NCBI GenBank assembly: GCA_945870925.1
Contig: CAMBTZ010000011.1
Span: 1-18,794, forward strand
From: Chlamydia trachomatis
GTDB taxonomy: Bacteria; Chlamydiota; Chlamydiia; Chlamydiales; 2-12-FULL-49-11
Length of the DNA: 18,794 bases
Reading direction: 5' to 3'
Shown: piece by piece, positions 7,408-13,624 of the stretch
Layout: every line of letters begins with the position of its first letter
Position numbering within the stretch: the stretch's first letter is position 1
Position numbers and translations under genes: made by a program
Notes under the pieces: generated by a model
Databases searched by the model: none
What the model was told of the DNA's origin: nothing
Seen by the model: only the letters and a program-made list of their open reading frames with translations

Positions 7408-8710
7408 CTCCCTTTTTAGTGACGAAGTTGTTGTTCACCTTCCAACTGATGCCGGAGGAACTTCTAATATATATTTAGCCGGAATTAGACCTCTTGAAAC
7501 TTCGTATGAACAAGCTGTAAATGATACATTACGGGCAGATCTTGGGATGTTTGAAAAGTCAAAATTACTCGACATCGACGAATCGATGCAGTTTTATGCA
7601 CACAATCCCGATTCAGCGATTGCTTTCCAAACAGCCACATGGAAAGGTCTCAACACAAAATTTGTTGTTGTTCCTAAAATTGAGAAACAAGCGCTCTGTA
7701 TTCAAGTTTTTGATGTAAATACAGCAACTCTCAAAACCCTAACTCCTATCCCTCTCACTCAGAATCTTACAAAAGATTTGCATAAAATTCATAAGGCCGC
7801 TGACTTAATCTGTAAAATTGCGTTCGGCACCAGTGGAATTGCATCAAAGCGGATCCTTTATTCTTGTCAGCCTAAAAGAGAAGCTGATGATAATGATAAC
7901 TGGCGCTCTGAAATTTGGGAAATGGATTATGATGGGAGAAATCAAAAACAAATCACCCAAGAAGAAAGTTATTGCATTACCCCAGCTTTTATCCCAAATC
8001 CAAATCATCCCGAAAATTATTCATTTCTCTATGTAACATACAAACAGGGACCACCACGAATTTACATCTCTTCTAGAAATAGATTAAAAGGGGTTCCTCT
8101 CATTCCGCTTAGAGGCAATCAGCTTCTGCCGACACTATCTCTAGCTCAAGATAAAATTGCATTTATTTCTGATGCTAGCGGAAGAGCCGACCTTTTTATT
8201 CAACCCTACCATCATGAAAAAGGGGCTATTGGCAAACCATTTCAACTTTATTCATTTCAAGGAAGCGTTCAAGCTTCCCCCTCTTTTCATCCCGATGGAT
8301 CAAAAATAGCATTTGTCTCTGACAAAAATGGATCCCCTAAAATCTATATTATTGATGCTCACGATTCGCTTCAAAATCGAAAATCACCTGAACCTAAACT
8401 TCTTTCAAAAAAAACAAATGACAGCACTTCACCTAGCTGGTCACCCGATGGGAAAAAAATTGCCTTTTCTTCAAAAACAAATGGCACCCAACAAATTTGG
8501 ATTTATGATATAGAAAAAGAAGAGGAGAAGCAATTAACGACAGGACTTGGGGATAAAGAAAATCCTTCATGGGCAAATGACAGCCTCCACTTAGTTTATA
8601 ACACCACTTCTCCTACACATGATATATATATGATCAGCTTAAATAATCCAAATCCCGTAAGACTTACAGAAGGCCCCGGGATTAAACATTACCCTGTATT
8701 TGAACCGTGA
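7373..8710 (+). CDS. tolB: TolB, periplasmic beta-propeller of the Tol-Pal system
   Basis: The 445 residues start with a short Sec signal (Arg2, then LLFCFAMISSLF, likely cut before DEVVV at about residue 17). Next come an N-terminal alpha/beta domain (about 20-150) and a six-bladed propeller. Blade repeats are plain: PSFHPDGSKIAFVSDKNG, PSWSPDGKKIAFSSKTNG and PSWANDSLHLVYN, the WD40-like/PD40 type. Length and layout fit TolB, which binds Pal and the TolA partner. GAGG about 8 bases before ATG 7373 supports this start, although it lies inside the tolA-like gene; a later ATG would remove the signal peptide. Its last bases form GTGA with a possible pal start. Confidence 0.95.
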   Translation: MRHLLFCFAMISSLFSDEVVVHLPTDAGGTSNIYLAGIRPLETSYEQAVNDTLRADLGMFEKSKLLDIDESMQFYAHNPDSAIAFQTATWKGLNTKFVVVPKIEKQALCIQVFDVNTATLKTLTPIPLTQNLTKDLHKIHKAADLICKIAFGTSGIASKRILYSCQPKREADDNDNWRSEIWEMDYDGRNQKQITQEESYCITPAFIPNPNHPENYSFLYVTYKQGPPRIYISSRNRLKGVPLIPLRGNQLLPTLSLAQDKIAFISDASGRADLFIQPYHHEKGAIGKPFQLYSFQGSVQASPSFHPDGSKIAFVSDKNGSPKIYIIDAHDSLQNRKSPEPKLLSKKTNDSTSPSWSPDGKKIAFSSKTNGTQQIWIYDIEKEEEKQLTTGLGDKENPSWANDSLHLVYNTTSPTHDIYMISLNNPNPVRLTEGPGIKHYPVFEP

Positions 8711-8718
8711 GGAAGATG

Positions 8719-9399
8719 ATGAGACATTATAAATTTATAGGTTTAGTTGCCATTTCTTTAATCACATCAGGCTGCACTACTACAACACTCGCAAATTTAT
8801 GGGAAAGTGCAAAAACAGGAATTCGCGGCGCTAGTTATGCCGGAAAATCGCTTGTTTCAAAAGATCCTAACTCAAGACTTGTCTCTACAACAGCTGAGTT
8901 CTATGAATCTCTTGAACCGGAGTTTATCCCCCTCAACGACCAGGACATTCAGTCCTATCATATCTCACAAGCAAAAGAAGTTCCCGGAATCCCAGGCGGA
9001 GGCATTCCCGGAATCAGTGCCTTTCACTCTCCTGAAAAAGCATTAGCGGCCACTTTTACAAAAATCTATTTCAATACAAATCAGCACGATCCAAAAGATA
9101 GAGACAACCTATTAGCCATACATAAAATGGCTGCCTTTTTAAAAAAACATCAAACAGTCTATGTATTTATCGAAGGTCACTGTGATGAAAGAGCGCCGGA
9201 AGCTTACAATCTCTCTCTTGGAACAAAACGGAGCAATTGCGTAAGAAATCTTCTCATTAAAGAAGGGGTTAATCCTCAGCAACTCTACACAATTTCTTAC
9301 GGAAAAGAGCGACCGGAAACTGTTGGGCATTCAGAGAAATCTTGGTCAAAAAACAGAAGAGTCGCCTTTAAACTCTATGATAAAGAAGGGAAATTTTGA
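8719..9399 (+). CDS. pal: Pal, peptidoglycan-associated outer-membrane lipoprotein
   Basis: From ATG 8719 the protein has 226 residues: a lipoprotein signal with Cys19 (LITSGC, a relaxed lipobox), a linker containing a GIPGGGIPGI stretch, and a C-terminal OmpA-like domain (about 118-226). Segments EGHCDERAPEAYNLSLG, KRSN, SYGKERPE and SKNRR align closely with E. coli Pal, including the Asp and Arg that bind diaminopimelate in peptidoglycan. GAGG at 8709-8712 gives ideal spacing to ATG 8719. Upstream starts exist at ATG 8716 and at GTG 8707, the latter overlapping the tolB stop as GTGA. Pal tethers the outer membrane to peptidoglycan and is released through TolB. Confidence 0.94.
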   Translation: MRHYKFIGLVAISLITSGCTTTTLANLWESAKTGIRGASYAGKSLVSKDPNSRLVSTTAEFYESLEPEFIPLNDQDIQSYHISQAKEVPGIPGGGIPGISAFHSPEKALAATFTKIYFNTNQHDPKDRDNLLAIHKMAAFLKKHQTVYVFIEGHCDERAPEAYNLSLGTKRSNCVRNLLIKEGVNPQQLYTISYGKERPETVGHSEKSWSKNRRVAFKLYDKEGKF

Positions 9400-9890
9400 A
9401 AACTCTATTTTTTCTGCCAATTATTTTATTAACTAGCTGCGCGTCAAACGGAACTGCTCCCCAATCGGAGAAATACCAAACTGAAATGACTCTTCATAAA
9501 ACAAGGGCCGATCTAGAAGAGGCGAAGCACGATTTACATACTCTGAAAATGGAATTTGCCGTTTTAGAGGGAAAGATGATTAACCATGAAGATCAAATGG
9601 CTTCAATTAAAAAAGAGACCTTTGACCTCCATCAGACAAAACTAGAGAATTGTCACGTTCAAATCCTCGGCCTTGAACGTAAGTTTCTACAACTTGAAAC
9701 AAGACAAGAAGAGATCTCCCTCCAATTACAAAAAATTGCAAGCATATCTACTGAAATGTCTAAAGCTCTTGCACAAGGAAAAGACAAGGTAAATGAACTT
9801 GAAAGAGCCCTTGCATCTCAATCCAAGTCAGCCCATGAACTTTCTAAGAAAATGACACTAGCCTTAGAACAAAGTTCAAAAATTGAATAA
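9396..9890 (+). CDS. Coiled-coil lipoprotein in the CpoB/YbgF position
   Basis: The 164-residue product begins at a TTG that overlaps the pal stop (TTGA); the AAGAAGGG just upstream (9383-9390) supports it, and only this start gives a lipoprotein signal, MKTLFFLPIILLTSC, with Cys15. The rest, from about residue 25 to the end, is charged, Gly-poor and heptad-like, with many Glu, Lys, Leu and Gln, so it should be one long coiled coil. In other bacteria the gene after pal is cpoB (ybgF), with an N-terminal coiled coil plus C-terminal TPRs; here the TPR part is absent. It is therefore either a shortened CpoB or an unrelated Tol-Pal accessory lipoprotein. Three bases separate it from murI. Confidence 0.85.
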   Translation: MKTLFFLPIILLTSCASNGTAPQSEKYQTEMTLHKTRADLEEAKHDLHTLKMEFAVLEGKMINHEDQMASIKKETFDLHQTKLENCHVQILGLERKFLQLETRQEEISLQLQKIASISTEMSKALAQGKDKVNELERALASQSKSAHELSKKMTLALEQSSKIE

Positions 9891-9893
9891 CTT

Positions 9894-10634
9894 ATGCTTG
9901 GAATATTAGATTCAGGTGTGGGCGGACTATCCGTCTGGAAGGAACTTAAAAATCTCTCCCCTAAAAGCGGAGTCCTCTATTTTGCTGATAACGCTAGGGT
10001 TCCTTACGGCAATTTAACCCGTGACAAAATTTTCATCTATTCAAAAGAGTCCATTTCTCATTTGATTGACCTAGGCGCTACATCAGTTGCAATAGCCTGC
10101 CACACAATATCAACAACTATTGGACCCCTTTTAAAACATTCAACTAAAATCCCTATTCTTGATATAGCTTCACATTCTATACCTCTGCTTTCTCGTTATA
10201 ATAAAATTGGAGTCATTGGAACAAAAGCTACTATTGAGTCCGGATTTTATCAAAGAGCCTTAAATGAGAAAATTGTCACAGCTCTTGCTTGTCCAAATTT
10301 AGTAACGATGATTGAATCTGGTATTATAGATGAAAAGGTAATAGAGTTTTCTTTAAACAAGATAGATCCATCTATTGATGCACTTTTTCTTGCCTGCACA
10401 CATTTTCCTTTAATAAAGGAGCGCATACAAAAGTATTTTCCCCACACTCCCATCATTGATCCTGCTAACTCATTTGCAGTCAACCTGTTACAATATATTT
10501 GTGACTCAGCTGATGAATTTTATACTACAAAAGATCCTGCTGGTTTTCATAAATCTACCTCGATTTTTTGCGGCGAAAAAAAAGTTGCTTTCCCAATTCT
10601 CGTAAAATCTTTATACTCACCTTTAATTTCTTAA
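9894..10634 (+). CDS. murI: Glutamate racemase
   Basis: The 246-residue protein carries the MurI family's motifs: GILDSGVGGLSV (Asp6, Ser7), ADNARVPYG (Pro37-Tyr38-Gly39), catalytic Cys69 in IACHT, and catalytic Cys168 in LACTHFPLI (Cys-Thr-His). It interconverts L- and D-glutamate in the cytosol for peptidoglycan. The usual first-Cys motif is ACNT; here the Asn is His70 (codon CAC at 10101), an unusual change at a substrate-contacting position. The protein is slightly short for the family (about 260-280). It starts 3 bases after the lipoprotein stop with no clear Shine-Dalgarno, so translation may depend on coupling. As I recall, Chlamydia proper lacks murI, so its presence supports a non-Chlamydia lineage. 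Confidence 0.9.
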   Translation: MLGILDSGVGGLSVWKELKNLSPKSGVLYFADNARVPYGNLTRDKIFIYSKESISHLIDLGATSVAIACHTISTTIGPLLKHSTKIPILDIASHSIPLLSRYNKIGVIGTKATIESGFYQRALNEKIVTALACPNLVTMIESGIIDEKVIEFSLNKIDPSIDALFLACTHFPLIKERIQKYFPHTPIIDPANSFAVNLLQYICDSADEFYTTKDPAGFHKSTSIFCGEKKVAFPILVKSLYSPLIS

Positions 10635-10658
10635 TCTATTTAGAGGCTTGCCTTTTTC

Positions 10659-11414
10659 ATGAGTCAAAAAAAACGTATTTTGTTAATTGAAGACGAAGAA
10701 GATATTGCTGCGCTGATTAAACTTCAGGCAGAGATAAGTGGTTACAAACTTCACGTAGAAGTTGATGGTATAAACGGCTATAGAGCTATTGAAAGGGAAA
10801 AGCCTGATTTAGTAGTCTTAGATTTAATGCTTCCAGGAATGAATGGCTACGATCTTTGTAGAAAAATCAAAGCTAATACCGATCTTAGAAATATTCCTGT
10901 AATCATATTGTCGGCAAAAAGTGAAGAACTTGACGTCCTTCTTGGATTAGAGCTTGGTGCAGACGACTATGTCGCAAAACCTTTCTCACCTAAAATTTTA
11001 ATTTCTCGAATTAAAGCAGTCCTTAGACGCGGCAAAGAGAATGAAAAAATCCCAAAAATCATTACCTTTGGTGAATTTACTCTTGAAGTTGACCGTTATA
11101 TCCTTCGTAAAAGTGAAAGAATCATTGCCCTAACTCTATCAGAATTCGGAATTCTAAAAAGACTCCTTATTAATAGAGGAAGAGTTCTTACCCGAAATCA
11201 ACTTCTAGACGATATCCATAACGATGACGCCTTTGTAGTTGATAGAAATATTGACGTCCACGTAGCTGCTCTTCGAAGAAAACTCGGACCCGGCTTCGGA
11301 TGGATTGACACTGTTCGCGGTGTAGGTTATCGCTTCAAACTTAGCCTAACTGAAATTCAAGATGAAGAGATCTTTGTCGAAGAAGAAGAAGCAGAACTCG
11401 CTACAATCAACTAA
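10659..11414 (+). CDS. OmpR/PhoB-family response regulator
   Basis: The 251 residues form an N-terminal receiver (about 5-120) and a C-terminal winged-helix DNA-binding domain (about 135-232). The phosphorylation site is complete: acidic Glu11, Asp12 and Glu13, phospho-acceptor Asp55 in VVLDLMLPG, Ser85 and Lys107 in VAKPF. The DNA-binding half has LTLSEFGILKRLL, NRGRVLTRNQLLDDI and VDVHV/RKLG/IDTVRGVGYRF-like segments typical of OmpR. An acidic tail rich in Glu follows, with no evident function. No histidine kinase is adjacent, so its partner must be elsewhere. Because the receiver pocket is intact, it differs from the atypical chlamydial regulator ChxR. It follows murI by 24 bases and precedes the terminator, so it is probably the last gene of the tol-pal transcript. 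Confidence 0.93.
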   Translation: MSQKKRILLIEDEEDIAALIKLQAEISGYKLHVEVDGINGYRAIEREKPDLVVLDLMLPGMNGYDLCRKIKANTDLRNIPVIILSAKSEELDVLLGLELGADDYVAKPFSPKILISRIKAVLRRGKENEKIPKIITFGEFTLEVDRYILRKSERIIALTLSEFGILKRLLINRGRVLTRNQLLDDIHNDDAFVVDRNIDVHVAALRRKLGPGFGWIDTVRGVGYRFKLSLTEIQDEEIFVEEEEAELATIN

Positions 11415-11431
11415 ATATTTCATGAGCACTT

Positions 11432-11480
11432 AAAGCCCTAACTAAAAAAAAGTATAGGGCTTTTCTTTATTCAATTTTTT
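11432..11480 (+). terminator. Rho-independent terminator of the tol-pal/murI operon
   Basis: Arms AAAGCCCTA (11432-11440) and TAGGGCTTT (11455-11463) are perfectly complementary, and ACT/AGT inside the loop can extend the stem past one bulged A. A T-rich tail (TTTTCTTTATTCAATTTTTT) follows. It lies 18 bases after the response regulator stop. Confidence 0.85.
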
Positions 11481-11494
11481 TCTTTACCTAAACG

Positions 11495-11508
11495 TATAAT
11501 TTTATAAT
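11495..11508 (+). promoter_or_regulatory. Candidate tandem -10 boxes upstream of the lipoprotein pair
   Basis: Two exact TATAAT hexamers lie at 11495-11500 and 11503-11508, after the terminator and about 92-105 bases before the ATG at 11600. No good -35 is seen at the right spacing, only T-rich sequence, and the region is AT-rich, so chance occurrence is quite possible. Confidence 0.3.
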
Positions 11509-11599
11509 TAACTTCGATTTAATATTTATTTATTGAGTTTTAATTACGAATATGTTTTTTATAAGGGATAAATGAATAATTATTAAAAAGGTAGATTTC

Positions 11600-11968
11600 A
11601 TGAAGCACTTCGTTATACTCTTAAGTGCCTTATTTATTACAACATCTTGCTCTCGTAGCAGTCAAAATGACACGCCCTCAAAACAGACTGATGTTAATTA
11701 TTCACAAAAACACTCCTTCTTATTACCCGACGAAGACCTTCTTTTACTAAAAGAACATAGTCCTCAAATATTGAAAAAAATTAAAGATCCAACTCCGATG
11801 AGTATTGATGATATAATTTCGATGCAGCAGCTCGGCTTTACTTCAGACATCCTGATTCGCATCATCAATTATACCGGAAGCAGATTTGAACTTACAACTG
11901 TAGATGTACTACGACTTCAAGCAGAAGGGGTTCCATTCAAAGTGATTAACTATATGATAAGGTCTTGA
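11600..11968 (+). CDS. Small lipoprotein with paired helical repeats
   Basis: The 122-residue product has a lipoprotein signal (Lys2, hydrophobic stretch, FITTSC with Cys17), a polar linker, and a C-terminal two-unit repeat: MSIDDIISMQQLGFTSDILI then LTTVDVLRLQAEGVPFKVIN. Each unit reads (L/M)(S/T)xxDVxxLxxxGVxxxVI, a pattern I know from glycine-zipper lipoproteins in planctomycetes and relatives, of unknown function. The same domain ends the next gene, so the two look like neighbours sharing a duplicated domain. AAAAGG lies 8 bases before the ATG. It begins a new transcript after the terminator; the next gene starts at or immediately after its stop. Confidence 0.82.
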   Translation: MKHFVILLSALFITTSCSRSSQNDTPSKQTDVNYSQKHSFLLPDEDLLLLKEHSPQILKKIKDPTPMSIDDIISMQQLGFTSDILIRIINYTGSRFELTTVDVLRLQAEGVPFKVINYMIRS

Positions 11969-11970
11969 TT

Positions 11971-12402
11971 GTGAAAAAAATCTTAGTACCTTTGATCTGT
12001 TTGGGTTTATTTTGCTGTGAAAATAGAGCAGGCACAGGAGCATTTATGGGAGCCGGTGCCGGTGCTATTATTGGCGGCGTAGCTGGTGGCGGAACGGGAG
12101 CTCTTATTGGAGCTGGAGCAGGCGCTGTTGGTGGCGCTATAATTGGCGCAGCCCTTGATTCAGCCGATAGAAGCAAACTAGATGATGATACAAGAAGCAG
12201 ATATGACCAAGGTCAGCCTCTCACAGTAAATGATGTCATTAAAATGCACAATGCAGGCATCAGCGAAGATAAAATTATTGGGGCGATAAATGGGAATGGA
12301 ACATACAACTTAACATCAAGTGATGTGGAAAAACTACAAAAAGCTGGGATCTCTCAAAAAATTATTAAAGCAATGAGTGAAAACTCGATATATAATGGAT
12401 AA
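11971..12402 (+). CDS. Glycine-zipper lipoprotein with the same helical repeats
   Basis: From GTG 11971 the product is 143 residues: signal MKKILVPLICLGLFCC, a Gly/Ala-rich hydrophobic stretch (about 21-60, GAGAGAIIGGVAGGGTGALI type) that is a glycine-zipper membrane segment, then LTVNDVIKMHNAGISEDKII and LTSSDVEKLQKAGISQKIIK, two copies of the repeat seen in the previous gene. AAGG at 11959-11962 is 8 bases before this GTG but only 2 before the alternative TTG at 11965 (which overlaps the previous stop as TTGA), so GTG is preferred. Lipidation at either Cys15 or Cys16 is plausible though the lipobox is weak. Probably an outer-membrane-associated structural protein; function unknown. Confidence 0.82.
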   Translation: MKKILVPLICLGLFCCENRAGTGAFMGAGAGAIIGGVAGGGTGALIGAGAGAVGGAIIGAALDSADRSKLDDDTRSRYDQGQPLTVNDVIKMHNAGISEDKIIGAINGNGTYNLTSSDVEKLQKAGISQKIIKAMSENSIYNG

Positions 12403-12486
12403 CTTGAAAAATGAAAATTTCGATTGCCAATATCTTTTGTTTGGATAATCCTCTAATGAAAAACTTTAATTTTTTGGATTCTTGAA

Positions 12487-13515
12487 ATGGCTACCTTCTA
12501 CCAAACTCAACGAGATGAGACGTATCATATTCAGGAATATGCAGATAGCATAGAAAAAGAGGGATCAATTCTATTTTCTAAATTTCGTCAAATGCTAAAT
12601 TCCTACACTCTTTTTCATGTCTCATTCTTCCTTTTAGCCTTTATTGAATTGACCATTTTTTCTATTTCTATCTTAAATTATAAAGAGTCCGTAGCCTTTA
12701 TTATCACTCTTGCAAGCATTGTTTTAACACTTTTTTCCTACCTAATTCTAGGCTATTACTTTCAAGGAAAAAAAGGTGAACAATTTAGAGAATTGCGATC
12801 AAACTTTCTTCAATCTTGCAAAAAACATATTGTCCCTGCTCTTTCAGAAGAAGAGATTCATCTTGCAATTGCAAAAAATTCATTCGGGCTAGCAGCCTCT
12901 CTTGGACAAAACCGCATTTACACTCTGTCGCTCCCTCCATTTGAATTTTTTAAGGAATTTTTACTAAAAAGCCGCTTTCTATTCCATTTTAAAGATGTTC
13001 TAATGATGCAAGAGTTATTAATTCAACTCTCTTTAGATGAATATATTGCAGTACTCCGATCAGAACCGACTGACCTTGCTATTCACACTTCTCTTGCAAA
13101 TGTTTATATGACTCTTTCTAAAATTTACAAAACTGCACCTGAACTCTCTTCTTACATTTCCATTAAATTGTTCAAAAAACTTGAACTTCCGGAAAAAATT
13201 GAAATCGCGACAAAAAGTGCCATTGAAGAGCTAAAAATTTTAGACGATCTTGCTCCAAATGATCCATGGACCCACGCTCAACTAGCTAGTTGCTTTCATC
13301 AATTAGAAAGATGGGATGATGAACTTTCCGAATATGAAATCCTCTCTAATCTAAGATCCAAAGATAAAGAAATTTTGCTCCGTTTGGGCATTCTCTATTT
13401 TAAACAGGGAAAAACTGCAAAAGGGCTTCTCTCTTACGAATCTCTGCGCAAGATCGACGCAAAATATTCCGATCACCTCCTCACTCACTATCATTCCTTA
13501 AAACTCACCACTTAA
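12487..13515 (+). CDS. Membrane-anchored TPR-like protein of unknown function
   Basis: I do not recognise this 342-residue protein as a named family. It has an acidic/polar N-terminus, two hydrophobic segments (about 41-63 and 68-92) forming a membrane hairpin, and a long helical soluble part. From about residue 190 to 335 there are TPR-like helix pairs, for example AIHTSLANVYMTLSKIY, PWTHAQLASCFHQLERWDDE and EILLRLGILYFKQGKTAKGL. With two membrane segments and no signal peptide the TPR part should face the cytosol, where it may act as a scaffold. The start has only a weak GGA upstream. It precedes another TPR gene after 109 bases, but a promoter and small hairpins between them suggest separate transcription. 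Confidence 0.85.
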   Translation: MATFYQTQRDETYHIQEYADSIEKEGSILFSKFRQMLNSYTLFHVSFFLLAFIELTIFSISILNYKESVAFIITLASIVLTLFSYLILGYYFQGKKGEQFRELRSNFLQSCKKHIVPALSEEEIHLAIAKNSFGLAASLGQNRIYTLSLPPFEFFKEFLLKSRFLFHFKDVLMMQELLIQLSLDEYIAVLRSEPTDLAIHTSLANVYMTLSKIYKTAPELSSYISIKLFKKLELPEKIEIATKSAIEELKILDDLAPNDPWTHAQLASCFHQLERWDDELSEYEILSNLRSKDKEILLRLGILYFKQGKTAKGLLSYESLRKIDAKYSDHLLTHYHSLKLTT

Positions 13516-13536
13516 AAGCTATTTAATACGCTTTTA
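13513..13536 (+). terminator. Weak hairpin overlapping the stop of the membrane TPR gene
   Basis: TAAAAGC (13513-13519, containing the stop codon) pairs with GCTTTTA (13530-13536) across a 10-base loop. A second hairpin, CTTTTAT/ATAAAAG (13531-13537 and 13542-13548, 4-base loop), competes with it. Both are AT-rich and neither has a T tract after it, so termination is only possible. Confidence 0.3.
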
Positions 13537-13570
13537 TAAAAATAAAAGTTGGTGTGAATTAAAATTTCAT

Positions 13571-13598
13571 TTGTTCTATAAGTTGCTAATTGTATAAT
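13571..13598 (+). promoter_or_regulatory. Candidate promoter of the large TPR gene
   Basis: A perfect TATAAT at 13593-13598 lies 26 bases before the ATG, with TTGTTC (three of six matches to TTGACA) at 13571-13576, 16 bases upstream. Transcription would start near 13605, leaving a ~20-base leader that contains GGTGAAG just before the ATG. Confidence 0.5.
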
Positions 13599-13624
13599 CG
13601 GCTAAAAAAAATATTGGTGAAGAT

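Noticed and set aside
8707..8709. GTG as the pal start
   Set aside because: The GAGG ribosome site overlaps it; ATG 8719 has the right spacing and yields a normal lipoprotein signal.
11533..11565. TTGAGT and TATAAG before the lipoprotein gene, as a promoter
   Set aside because: The 21-base spacing is too long; the TATAAT pair upstream is a little better but also weak.
11965..11967. TTG start overlapping the previous stop for the glycine-zipper lipoprotein
   Set aside because: The AAGG ribosome site would be only 2 bases away; GTG at 11971 has correct 8-base spacing and gives a standard MKK signal start.
12421..12449. TTGCCA and GATAAT before the membrane TPR gene, as a promoter
   Set aside because: The spacing is only 14 bases, too short for a sigma-70 promoter, and no better -35 is seen.
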